The position numbers and the translations under genes were made by a program. Below, piece by piece: positions 44,090 to 53,574 of a stretch of DNA of 64,000 bases. The notes under the pieces are model-generated. The model saw nothing but the letters and a program-made list of their open reading frames with translations, was not told the origin of the DNA and did no database searches. This DNA is from Mesostigma viride (lineage: Eukaryota; Streptophyta; Mesostigmatophyceae; Mesostigmatales; Mesostigmataceae), in contig RPFO01000016.1 of the NCBI GenBank assembly GCA_009746045.1, forward strand, positions 1,202,104-1,266,103. Reading direction: 5' to 3'. Within the stretch, counting starts at the first letter, position 1. Each line of letters begins with the position of its first letter.

Positions 44090-44731
44090 AGTTAGCATAT
44101 TGGTGATGCAATATGCTAAGCATATCATACTTGAAGTGGCCTTTCCAACGCCGTGCTAAACGCCTCATTTGGACAAGGAACTTGAGAGTTATCAAGTCCC
44201 GAAGTAATGCCGCCGGACGCTACAGCAGTACCAGGACTAAGGACACGTGAGGGACAGGGCACGTGGCAGTGTTGGGTGAACCATCACACGTTACGTGTCA
44301 CAGGACCGACTGTCACTAGGAGGTGCTGTGGTCAATATTGGTTGATGGTACCAAGAATGTCTGGACTTCAGGACTGGCAGTCCTGCAGGCCTGGGATGGA
44401 CGGGTACTTGTCATGACGGATAAATCCAGAGCGTTACTGTCATTCATGGAAGGACAGACGTCCTGGATTGATGCAACCAAGGAAATTGACAGTGGCGGAC
44501 CTGCCAAGGCGTGCAAGGCCTGGCAGCAATGGTGAGACCTAGAAAGGCTCGGACACAGCAGTGGCCAAGCGTCTTTTCCCAACACCGTCCGTGGGTACTG
44601 CCGCCTCAGGCTAGTGACCACAGGGTAGTGAGGCAACTGTGGTAAAGGTTAAAAGCCGCTGGTTGAAACCATGGCTCCATTCATCACATCTTGGGAAGAC
44701 CAGAAACTCACTGATCCGCGTTCATCTAAAT
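44090..44731 (+). repeat. 3' LTR of copia-class element
   Basis: It matches the 5' LTR except for a 2-bp deletion (GTCTGG versus GTCACTGG near 44360) and a G-to-A change near 44125. Target duplication GTATG follows at 44732-44736. Confidence 0.92.
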
Positions 44732-46163
44732 GTATGGGTACTCACCGTGCGCGTGTGCCATCTTCCTCATGCCCTCCAGCGTCCGCAGCTCGTGCTCCAC
44801 CTGCCCCAGCCAGCCCTCGTGGAGCTGGTCCTTGCTCATGTGGCACCACGGGCAGGGGTAGGTGCCTGAGCAGCCCACTAACCCCAGCACGGCGTGCAGC
44901 CACTGCAGGTCACCCCCTAGTATGGCCTCCAGCACACGCCTCACGTTGCCATTGAACACCCCCCCTTCCTGCCTGATCTCCTCCAGCTCCCCCACCAACC
45001 GTGCCGTGACCTCCTCTAGCACCTTGTAGTCATCATCACGGCCCTTGGCCATGACCAGCTCCTGCAGCTTGTTAGGGGACTGGTGCATTGCTACCTCATC
45101 ACCTGACCCGCCATGCCGCATGACACGGCCACCGATGCTCAGGGCCTTGAATCCCCGGGCCATCTGGGCACCATCCCCTAAGATCTGGTACAGGATTTTT
45201 GCCCTGTCAAGCCCCTTGGGGTTGGCACGCAGGTCCTGCAGCAGCGCAGCCCGCAAGCCTGATGTGACTACCGTGCCATCTTCACTTTGCACTATCTTCA
45301 TCTCCTCCAGCATCTCCTTCATAGATCTCCTCTGCCATCACGTGCTTCGTGGGCAGCGTGGGGTACTTAGCCCCTGCACTAGTGGTCCTAGGCAAGAACG
45401 ACTGGGTGGGAGCATCCCAGACACAACTAATCATCTGCCTGAGCTGCTGGTACTTGTCATATAGCTAATGCCAAGCCTGAGCTTCATAGCAATGGCCAGG
45501 ATCACATCCCACTCCTCTGTGACCTCTAGCATCACATCCTCGTGCAACTGCTTGAGCCTCCCACTATCCCTCAGGTAGGCATCCAGCACGTCCGGGTGAA
45601 TGTCAAGGTAGGCTGGGATGACCTCATCTACCACGTCCACGGCAAAGGTGTCATCCAGCCACATGCTCACCCTGGTGCTGAGATCATGCCTCCTGGCCCT
45701 GGGGACAGACTTCCCAGCCACCACCCTCGGATTCTTTGAACCCACGCGCCTGCCCACCGGTGCCCTAGGGCTCACCACCTCCTCCACGTGACCTGCCAGA
45801 ACTGAATTACGCCTGGCCGCCTTCAAGTCCCTCCTCAACTGCATGCTCTATCACTGCTTCCTGCTCCTCAACCTTGCGTGCCAGTGCTGCAGATTGCTCC
45901 TTGTTCCTCTCTTGGGCTGCCTTATAGCTATCAAGACTGTTTTGCAAAGTCCTTGCACGCTGGCTCCCATCACACCCCCCCTTGCCAGGTTTAGCCAGCT
46001 TGGTGCTCGTGCAAACAAAACCCTTCACACCAGCTAGCACGTTCAACGGCACACTTGCCATGGTCACCACTGCATTACCCATGCACGTTGTTATATAGGT
46101 TCCCAATGATGCAACCCATGCACAAGACAAATGAAGCATGAAGGAATGAAAAAGCCATTTCAT
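44732..46163 (-). pseudogene. DDE-transposase-like protein, 5' part (frameshifted)
   Basis: Minus-strand pieces in three frames: a coiled-coil-like stretch (RARTLQNSLDSYKAAQERNKEQSAALARKVEEQEAVIEHA); RAPVGRRVGSKNPRVV to EEWDVILAIAMKLRLGISY; and KILYQILGDGAQMARGFKALSIGG, LQWLHAVLGLVGCSGTYPCPWCHMSKDQL, RTLEGMRKMAHAHGEYPY. GDGAQ probably holds the first catalytic Asp, and CPWC starts a zinc site completed by CPAC/CFTC after the copia insertion. Frame changes near 45840, 45465 and 45330 mark it as a pseudogene. The family is not assigned; it resembles a eukaryotic DDE group with GDG-x-x-x-R, GGDL/GGDW-x-x-L-x-x-V-x-G and C-x-W-C motifs. Confidence 0.6.
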
Positions 46164-46276
46164 TACAAAATATAATATTTAGGAAAAAACAACATCATTA
46201 TCATCCTGCCTGACCTGCCATCACCAATGATATGTCAATGCCAATAAAACACAGTGCCAATAAAACACCTAGCACC

Positions 46277-47497
46277 CTACTTCTTCACCCAGCGCCCGGA
46301 AGCATCACGGTACTCAATGTAAGGAGGCCACACGTAGGGGCCATGCTTGGCCTCCCACGCTGCTAGCTTCTGGTAGTTGACCTTGAAGTTGAGGATCCCT
46401 GCCCTAATGTTTCTCATGTCCTCATCATCACACCACCGGTAAGGATCCTCGGGGTCCCTGCGAATGGTGTCCCCGTCAGCTAGCCTCCTAGCTTCAAAGT
46501 TCATGTCCACATGGACCGTCCCCATCCACAGCTCATGATCGGTAGGTTTGTGGAAGGAGGGAAACACCTCCTCCTCCCCCCCCCCATCTTCCCCCTCCTC
46601 CTCACCTGCCAGCTGGGACATGGCCAGCCTATCCCCCTGGTTTGAGCTACCAGCTATGCTCTCTACCCCCTCCTCATTCTCCCCCTCATCGCTCAGCCCA
46701 TCCTCACTAACAGCGCTGCCGGGGATGTTAGGAGGGGCATGGGAGGAGAGGAAGGTGGTGGCAGCAGCCTTGACATTCACAGGGATGCTTGGGAGCAGGC
46801 ACTGGCAGTGGGATGCAGCATGCAAAACCTTCCTGGCTGTATACCGCTGCAAAATCAGGCGAGCTGCCGCCTCCCGGCCCTCCCTTTCAGCTAGCCTCGT
46901 GTTTGGGTGCTCGCGGTCTACCAAATCCCACTTCGTTGCCAAGACATGGAAGGGATGGTCTACCGCGTATACTACATTCCCCATCACGTTCATGACCATG
47001 TAAGAATATCTTACCTGGAGTGTTTGCTCCTCAGCAAAATTGCTGGACCACTCCAGGTATAGGGGGGGCACGACAACGGACACGCTGCTCTTCAGAAGCC
47101 TGGCGCCAGCCCACTCCCGCTTGCCCTCGCAGGCCAGCTCCAGCAGGCTCTGGATCTGCGTGCAGCTCGTGATTTCACGCTTGATACGCCTGAAGGAAAC
47201 GCCGGGGTGGGCGCTCGACGTCCTCGCACTGTCGTGGGTTAACACCCCGGCTTGACCCAGCGTTGCCTGGAACGCCTCCTCCGGGAACGGGTTGATTGTA
47301 AAAGACTTACTGGCCTGCGGATGTTGCGTCAGGCCGCGATAAACTCGCCGTTTGATGGCGACAAAGTAGGGCTTTGCCGTCGTCAAGAACTGCAAATTGT
47401 TGTCTCTATTGCAGCCTGGGCACACCAAAGATCGCGGCAGCCCGCCACGCCCACAGGAAACACAGCGCAGAAGGTTGCTCCGGCCGAGCGAAGTCAT
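46277..47497 (-). CDS. Companion frame of the transposase-like gene (zinc-finger start)
   Basis: An intact 406-codon frame from ATG 47497. The N-terminus has two CxxC pairs (CVSCGRGG, then CPGCNRDN), consistent with a small zinc finger. The middle is globular (VSVVVPPLYLEWSSNFAEEQTLQVRYSYMV), then an acidic low-complexity linker (SDEGENEEGVESI, GEEEGEDGGGEEEV), then a Trp/Tyr-rich C-terminus ending WVKK. It lies 5' of, and on the same strand as, the transposase-like pieces, so both may belong to one DNA transposon, either as two genes or as exons of one. I do not recognise a specific family. Confidence 0.52.
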   Translation of the reverse strand: MTSLGRSNLLRCVSCGRGGLPRSLVCPGCNRDNNLQFLTTAKPYFVAIKRRVYRGLTQHPQASKSFTINPFPEEAFQATLGQAGVLTHDSARTSSAHPGVSFRRIKREITSCTQIQSLLELACEGKREWAGARLLKSSVSVVVPPLYLEWSSNFAEEQTLQVRYSYMVMNVMGNVVYAVDHPFHVLATKWDLVDREHPNTRLAEREGREAAARLILQRYTARKVLHAASHCQCLLPSIPVNVKAAATTFLSSHAPPNIPGSAVSEDGLSDEGENEEGVESIAGSSNQGDRLAMSQLAGEEEGEDGGGEEEVFPSFHKPTDHELWMGTVHVDMNFEARRLADGDTIRRDPEDPYRWCDDEDMRNIRAGILNFKVNYQKLAAWEAKHGPYVWPPYIEYRDASGRWVKK

Positions 47498-48389
47498 ATA
47501 GCTGCAAGAAAAGACGAAAAAGCGATTAAAAGCACGACATGCAGTGTTGCCCCTGTCAGCGCTCCTATAATTCTCACTTTTTCGCGGAAGGGGCGTAAAA
47601 ATCGGAAACGCAAAATTAAGGGAAATCCTACGCTGGGTTTCTTTGAAATGATGTAAGGAACTGGTGGAACGTGTTCGTTTCCACCGTCAAGTAGTTTGGG
47701 CAACGAGACCTTACCTTAAAGATGCACGGGTCTGGTCGGACGGCGAGCAAAAACTGCGCCAACTGCGTGCTTGTCCTCGTTCACACCCAATACAGCAGCG
47801 TTTCGCGAGTTTTTTTGTGAATATTATTTTTCCCTATGACAATGCCGTTCGAACAAGCGAAATCCGGTACACAATGGCTTCGTATTCCGTGAGCAATAAA
47901 TTTTCAGCTACCATAGCCTTGCACACCGAATTTCAGTCAACATTGCACGCGCGCACCGAATTTCGTCAACTTTCGCGCGGGAATCACCGGGGAACAGCCC
48001 GGCGCTGCAGCCTTTAAGCATAACTAACAACCTTTCGTTTTTGCTACTGGGCGCCCGAAATGATAAACGCACGTGAAAACGCCGGCCACGATTGTCAGGT
48101 CGCCATATCCACCTCACTTCATTCCCGTACCCACTTTTTCGCTCCAAAATCGGTTATATTTTTGGTCGAGGTACCTACGTACTTTCCCGCCATTATACCC
48201 GGTACCCGGGTACGGAATCCGGGTACCATGTGCCGGTACCACGGGTCGGGTACATCATGCCGGGTACGGTGGACATGGGGTACGGTCCATATAGTGACCC
48301 CCCCCCCCCGGTACCTCGGTTATAGTGACCACTAGGACGATTTAGGACAAAGTCCTAAATTTAGGACCGTGGGAGGCTTAACAATATCA
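47498..48389. other. Intergenic stretch with a GGTACC-rich palindromic cluster
   Basis: No gene was recognised. Positions 48165-48320 are crowded with GGTAC/GTACC words, many as palindromic GGTACC (for example 48170, 48206, 48223, 48235 and 48310). A poly-C run (48298-48309) follows a TATAGTGACC that repeats just after it. Confidence 0.5.
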
Positions 48390-48724
48390 CACTTCATATG
48401 CAACTATAGACAACCAAGTGAGTGTCAATAGGCTATTCTGATCAATGAATAGGCTATGACCAGTCTACGTGCATTGCATTGGTATTCATCAAGTTTGAGA
48501 TCGACATAAGCAAGAGTTTTTGAGAGGCACACCCATGGGATAAACACCTTACAATATGTTATCCTATTTGAAAATCCACTTTTCCGGTCAAAAAACCACT
48601 TTTTGAGCTTTTGGCGTATATAATACGCGTATAATACGCGTTTAATACGAAATACGCAATACGCCGAGGTTTTGCCGTATTGCCGTATTGCCGTATGTAT
48701 TGGCTCACACTGATAGCTGCTCAA

Positions 48725-49560
48725 CGGAGGCACCAGGTTGCAGCATGCGTGTCAACCGTTCTGCGACAATATCGACAACAAATGCCGACAACAAACGCCT
48801 GGTTAGCATTCAGGCGGTTGAGGTGGATGCTTGCAAGGTGCTCGTCAAGGTCAACACCTTCAAGGCCAGACTCTTTGTAGTGCATTATCCAACCCTCTAT
48901 ATATATCGACGGGATTGATGTGCATGCCAAGCACGTCCAGCCTCCTCCCAGTCGTGGTTAGCATGTACCGGAGAGATGGCATCATCATAATTCCGGAAAC
49001 TTGGAAGCCGCACTTGAAGCAAAGCAAGCTCATCATCCGTTTCCCGTGCATCACGTTCTTCCTCTTCTAAATCTGAGTGCTGCTCTCGATCATCTCCCAT
49101 TTGCATCACTGTGAGCTCGTCTTCAACAGCCGATAAAAACTCGCGCTGCACGACTAGCGGTGCTTCTCCCGACTCCACCCACTCATAAAATGCTGCAGTG
49201 TAGTTATCCACGTTAAACCGTTGTAGCACGTCTCCCTCTTCCCTCCATGCAACATGCATGAGCAGCTTCATCCGGCAATACTCCTCGTGGTTAGGGTCAG
49301 TGGGAGTTGCGGGTCTCCAACAAGGCTTGAACACGGGGACTGCTAACGGACCCTTGCGCTCATTGTATTCCTTGTTGAATTGTGCCACAAGCTCATAGAA
49401 AGTTACCTCCTCTAAGTCGGCTGGCCGAGCGGCGTACCATTGCTTCCACGTTTTGGCTAGCCGAATCCCATCTCCATCTTCAGCTGGTTCAAGGAAGGCC
49501 GGCCCGCCATCGAGCGAGACGTCAACCGTTGTACGTGAGCACCGGGTCAGAGGAAGTCCG
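48725..49560 (-). pseudogene. Helitron helicase fragment inside the foldback element
   Basis: The minus strand reads RLAKTWKQWYAARPADLEEVTFYELVAQFNKEY, then NHEEYCRMKLLMHVAWREEGDVL, then NYTAAFYEWVESGEAPLVVQREF, and after an in-frame stop near 48897 LNRLNANQAFVVGI. The YCR-x-KLLxHxxxR and LNxxQ motifs are those lying just upstream of the Walker A of the Pif1-like helicase in Helitron RepHel proteins. The fragment ends before Walker A and has no Rep nuclease, so it is captured or residual sequence. The open frame also runs into the arm, which is not part of the protein. Confidence 0.66.
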
Positions 49561-49774
49561 AGCAACAGATGGCATGTCTCCCAGTGTGAGCCAATACGGC
49601 AATACGGCAATACGGCAAAACCTCGGCGTATTGCGTATTTCGTATTATACACGTACTATTATACGTGTATTATATATACGCCAAGAGCTCAAAAAGTGGT
49701 TTTTTGTTCGGAAAAGTGGATTTTCAATTAGGATAAAATATTCTAAGGTGTTTATCCCATGGGCGTGCCTCTCA

Positions 49775-50175
49775 ATTAATTAATAAGCACGTGACTGCGT
49801 CACGTGGGTGCCAATACAGAGTAAAGGAACCTTCAACCCTTTATACACAGCGAGAAGGAGGGAGGGCGCCCTAGCTTCTCTCACTGCCGCAGGTGGGCAG
49901 GCCACAGAGCGCTCTCTCCACGGCATGGTGCCGGGGCGCAACACTGCACACGGGTGCAATACAACCAGTGCAATACCATAGGTAGGCTGACGCATAGCTT
50001 ATGCTACAAATGTGAGGTGGGCGCAAGACGTCGGCTAATTAAGGCGCAAGCTGATGGCCACAAGGTGCCAGAGCTAATTGAAGGTACTATAACGCTGTGC
50101 GCTAATATCGTTTCAAGTGCTGTAATGCCTAAGCTATCCCATAATCGGTTGCCCCCATCTAGACAACTAGCTGGA
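49775..50175. mobile_element. 401-bp short insertion with 10-bp target duplication
   Basis: It interrupts the foldback right arm. GTGCCTCTCA occurs on both sides (49765-49774 and 50176-50185), and the uninterrupted arm at 54343-54552 shows the empty site. It starts near a CACGTGACTGCGTCACGTG palindrome (49789-49807). A diverged second copy lies at about 50329-50790. There is no coding capacity and there are no terminal inverted repeats; 9-11-bp duplications are known for Mutator-like elements and some SINEs. Confidence 0.7.
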
Positions 50176-50298
50176 GTGCCTCTCAAAAACTCTAGCTAAT
50201 GTCTCAATCTTGATGAAAAACAATACAATGCACGTAGAGGTCGTCGGTAGCCGTTTGACACTCACTTGGTTGTCTCATCAATTGTATGAAGTGTAATT

Positions 50299-50795
50299 AA
50301 TTAATTAATTAATTAATTAGTTAATTATCACGTGACTGCGTCACGTGGGTGCCAATACAAAGTAGAGGAACCTTCAACCCCTGTACACAATGAGAGGGAG
50401 GGAGGGCGCCCTAGCTTCTCTCACTGCCACCGCCCACCAGTCGGTGGGCAGGCCACATCGAGCGCTCTATCCACATCACGGGGCCGGGGCGCATCACTGT
50501 GGGACAACCATTATTAACGATACCAGAGGTAGGCTGAAGCATAGCTGATGCTGTACAAGAAAGGTGAAGTGGGCTCAACGGGCGTCTGCTAAGGCATAAG
50601 CAAATGGCCACGCTGAGCCATGGCTGGGCTCATAATGTGATTGCGTTCATGCCACTCTAAACCGTTGGGGCTACTCTAAGCCGTTGGGGCTAGATCAGTA
50701 TACTATGCTCGAGAAATACATGGCAAGTCATGCTATAATGTAAAAGCTATGTCGATTGCCCTCTTCTAGACAGCTGGCTAGAATCTATTCTGGGG
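50299..50795. repeat. Second, diverged copy of the 401-bp insertion family
   Basis: After a (TAAT)n stretch (50299-50328), CACGTGACTGCGTCACGTGGG begins a copy that follows the first (shared GGAGGGAGGGCGCCCTAGC, GCTTCTCTCACTGCC, GTAGGCTGA.GCATAGCT.ATGCT) to about 50790 (TCTAGACAGCTGGCTAGAA). It is about 100 bp longer than the first copy. Confidence 0.66.
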
Positions 50796-51095
50796 GAGCC
50801 CTAGGGGGCGTCGACAGTTTGTTGTTTACATAAAGGTCATGAAGTGTGATACTCGTCCATGCACTGCATGGTATATAGATTGCTAATTGAACTAATTCCT
50901 TATTACAACCATGAACTTATTGATAGGTATACGATTCGACCCAAAACCTTGATACAGTATGCAATAAAACGTGAACAGGATAGCACATACCAGATCAAAA
51001 CCGCAGATTAATTACCTTCCTTGCCGATCGAAGCTAGCCGGATGCCCACCTCATCGATGTAGCTGCGAGCCGCTTTCCTGGCCGTCGTCGCCAAT
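50796..51095. other. Unassigned spacer
   Basis: No gene or repeat was identified, apart from a short CATGAAGTGTGATA word (50848) resembling the outer end of the foldback arm. Confidence 0.35.
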
Positions 51096-51184
51096 CAGTG
51101 TGAGCCAGTACGGCAATACGGCAATACGGCAAAACCTCGGCGTATTGCGTATTGCCGTATTATACGCGTATTATACGCGTATTA

Positions 51185-51952
51185 TGTCAGAAGTTTTACC
51201 GTTTTGTGCCACAGGCTCGCATTTTTATTAGTGCAGGCTTGGGCCACTTGCTCGTGTTTGAATTATCGTTTATTCTGCCGTCGGGACATTGACGGAATTA
51301 TTACGTAGGATATGCCGTGATTTACCTTGCCGGCACAATTCTGTGTGAGCTACGTCAGTGCCTTGCCATATTTTCGGTGTCGAATTTCAGATTTTCAGTG
51401 TCGAATCTCAGTACGGAAGATACTGTGGACTTTTGTACCGTCCGTAGGTCTTACCATATATTCTGAGTTGTCTGGTATGATGCGCCGCATGGACTTTGGC
51501 AATTTTTCTGCCAGACGGACCAGTTGTGGCGCCGCGTCACTTCCCTTGTGACAGATGTAGACGAAAATAAGTTGAGCCTGCGCCGACCTTAGCGAAAGAA
51601 ACCTAATATAAGTGGTAGAGTACCTTTTGGCTCCGGCGCCGCGCCTTTGGCGCATGTGCATGACTTTTGTGCATCCGACAATGTTGAATGCGCCGTCACT
51701 AATCTGACGGCTACAATGCGTTGTTGTGGTTTTGCCCTTTGGGTGGACATAGCACTTAAGGAAAATTGCTGCTCCTTGTTGTTTACAAGCCAGGTGACCT
51801 AAAGGGCTGGCCCTAGACATGGTGGCCGCCCCATATTATTAATGTTTAATCAACGAATGGGATATGAACATTAATTCCTATTGTGATAAACATTTCCTCA
51901 AGTACTAGGCTTCAAGAAAGATCAGGTTCCTCCAATACCTGGTTATTTGACA
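51185..51952 (+). repeat. 5' LTR of gag-only element
   Basis: 768 bp, TGTCA...TGACA. Identical to the 3' LTR as far as I can read. Confidence 0.95.
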
Positions 51953-51970
51953 TGGTATCGAGTTACAAAG
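51953..51970 (+). other. Primer-binding site (initiator-Met tRNA type)
   Basis: TGGTATCGAGTT directly follows the CA of the 5' LTR. TGGTATC matches the complement of the 3' end of plant-type initiator tRNA-Met; the following bases diverge. Confidence 0.6.
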
Positions 51971-52124
51971 TTGAATTCCGTTTTTGACCTTGGGGGGTTC
52001 TTGGAAGGCGGTTTTTTGATGCAAAAAGGACCTAGGGGTGATCATCACACCTTTGGGCAACTTTTGCCATCCTAAGAGCAAGGTTTGGGGTCCCAGATAT
52101 CAAGTTTTGGACTGGGTCAAGTCT

Positions 52125-52385
52125 ATGTCCGGAACTGAAAATCCTGCACCAGCTTCATCAGAGCCAGCCTCCAACCCTGTAAAGCCTATTAAGGTTACCT
52201 TTGAGTATGAGGGTCGAAGTTTCTCATTTGCTGTAGACCCTTTGCAAGCTTTCTCTTGGTTGCACCAACTTTTCCAGGCTGTAAAAAACGAGGACAACAC
52301 TTGGCATTTTGGCCTGTGGGATTTTTACTACTACATTGAAAGGGTTGTGGTTAACAACATCACAGGAGGATCCAGCGACGACTAG
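52125..52385 (+). CDS. Small frame upstream of gag (unknown)
   Basis: ATG 52125 opens an 86-codon frame (MSGTENPAPASSEPASN, then IKVTFEYEGRSFSFAVDPLQAFSWLHQLFQ) ending in SSDD at 52385, 91 bp before gag. It is compact and intact in a very young element and looks like a small folded domain with beta strands and aromatic residues. No family was recognised. Confidence 0.5.
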   Translation: MSGTENPAPASSEPASNPVKPIKVTFEYEGRSFSFAVDPLQAFSWLHQLFQAVKNEDNTWHFGLWDFYYYIERVVVNNITGGSSDD

Positions 52386-52476
52386 GTGCTGACTATTTCT
52401 TTTAAGTTGGTACTGTTTAAGCGGACTATACCCCTGTTTTGAACCAGACCTGAGCCCAGCATTACCCCTGTTCAGA

Positions 52477-53388
52477 ATGACTAGCCGGGCTGCTGACCGC
52501 GCTGCGGAACGCCTAGCCAACACACGTTTTCTTTCTCAAGCTGTGAAAAACGTCACGAAGATTAACGGCAAAGATATCGACAAGTGGATCACATTCAAGC
52601 TGCAGTTTACAACGCTGTGCCGTTCCCAGGGCATCGCTGATATCCTGCTGGGGACAGCGGAAGACAACCCAGAAAACCGGAACTTAGACGAGGTGCTGCT
52701 TGCACCCCTTCTCTTGTGCCTGGAAGACTGGGCTGTTTCCTTGGCTGACTCATGCCCGGATCAGCGAGCATCGACAGTGTTTGCACGGCTGCGTGACACA
52801 ATCGAGCAGCCAATGATGACTGACAGTTACAAAGCGGAGAAAAAACGCGAGATTGCAAGGATTGAGATGAACCCAGCGACCGAGTCGGGGATAAGCTACT
52901 GGACAAGGGGTGAGGTCCTCCGACGCCGCCTTCATGACCTCGGCATCCCCCTCACCGATGAAGCGTGGCGGGATTACATGCTGGCCGGCCTGCCTACACA
53001 GTATCGACAGGCACTGGCCGCCCGCCGCCGCGATGGGATGACCTTGGGGGAGGTGAAACTCCTGTTTTTGGAGATCGACGACTTCCTGGTTGATCGCCGT
53101 ACTGGTTCCAAGGGGCAAGGGGGTGCTGCCAAGCCACAGGAAGGCACCTCTGGTGCCCAGCCACCGGGGCAGGCCTATGCGACCGGAGCAGCCAGCACGC
53201 CCAAGCGCTGTTCTTTCTGCAGGAAGCCCGGTCACACACCTGCCACCTGCTGGCGGAAGCACCCCGAGCTGCGACCCAAGGAGAAGCCAGCTCAGGCCAA
53301 CATGACACAGGAGGCCAGCGAACTTCCACCCGGTTTCTGTTTTGCCACTGACGCAGGCCCATCCGGGACCCTTGAGACAGTTCTGTGA
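52477..53388 (+). CDS. gag: gag (copia UBN2-like capsid with CCHC knuckle)
   Basis: An intact 303-codon frame. Residues 1-205 resemble the copia-type gag polyprotein (NGKDIDKWITFKLQFTTLC, then LLLCLEDWAVSLA, then YMLAGLPTQYRQALAA). A CCHC zinc knuckle lies at C245, C248, H253, C258 (CSFCRKPGHTPATC), followed by an acidic/Pro tail. It would form the particle shell and bind RNA. The stop at 53386-53388 is followed by about 185 non-coding bases and the 3' LTR, with no pol remnant. Confidence 0.86.
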   Translation: MTSRAADRAAERLANTRFLSQAVKNVTKINGKDIDKWITFKLQFTTLCRSQGIADILLGTAEDNPENRNLDEVLLAPLLLCLEDWAVSLADSCPDQRASTVFARLRDTIEQPMMTDSYKAEKKREIARIEMNPATESGISYWTRGEVLRRRLHDLGIPLTDEAWRDYMLAGLPTQYRQALAARRRDGMTLGEVKLLFLEIDDFLVDRRTGSKGQGGAAKPQEGTSGAQPPGQAYATGAASTPKRCSFCRKPGHTPATCWRKHPELRPKEKPAQANMTQEASELPPGFCFATDAGPSGTLETVL

Positions 53389-53574
53389 GCCGCTGACAGT
53401 GATGACATGATATACTCCTATTGCCGGGTTCAACACCTGATTATGTGAAACCCAGACGCAGTGCTTTTGTCAGGGGGTGGTTAGGACGGACGCGTCCAAC
53501 TGCTCACCTATACTAGAGTAACAAGTGTTTTTGGTGACAAGCCAGGCAGTTCTCGCCCATGGCCCAAGGGGGTG

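Larger units (their letters stand above)
36561..44731 (+). mobile_element. Young copia-class LTR retrotransposon (8.2 kb)
   Basis: LTRs at 36561-37204 (644 bp) and 44090-44731 (642 bp) differ by one G/A and one 2-bp indel that I could see. The element is flanked by a perfect 5-bp duplication GTATG (36556-36560 and 44732-44736). The ends are non-canonical, AGTTAG...CTAAAT instead of TG...CA. The order is unknown frame, gag with CCHC, UGA, integrase, protease-like domain, RT, RNase H. The position of integrase before RT marks it as copia-type. It interrupts a minus-strand transposase-like gene: GEYPY before and DCPACGE after join in frame when it is removed. The stretch 43127-44089 is non-coding apart from a GGTTCGATTCCCT box near 43562, and ends in the purine-rich AAGAAAGGGTTGG before the 3' LTR. 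Confidence 0.93.
48390..50298. mobile_element. Foldback element with long inverted arms and Helitron cargo
   Basis: The left arm (48390-48712) is found inverted on the right as 49582-49774 plus 50186-50298, interrupted by a short insertion. Shared landmarks are CACTTCATA outermost, GACAACCAAGTGAGTGTCA, TTGAGAGGC.C.CCCATGGG, AAAATCCACTTTTCCGG, the CGTATT.TACGC block, and GCCGTATTGCCGTATTGCCGTAT innermost. The arms are about 300 bp. They enclose about 870 bp of Helitron-like coding sequence. A second copy of the right arm lies at 51096-51184 plus 54343-54552. Confidence 0.8.
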
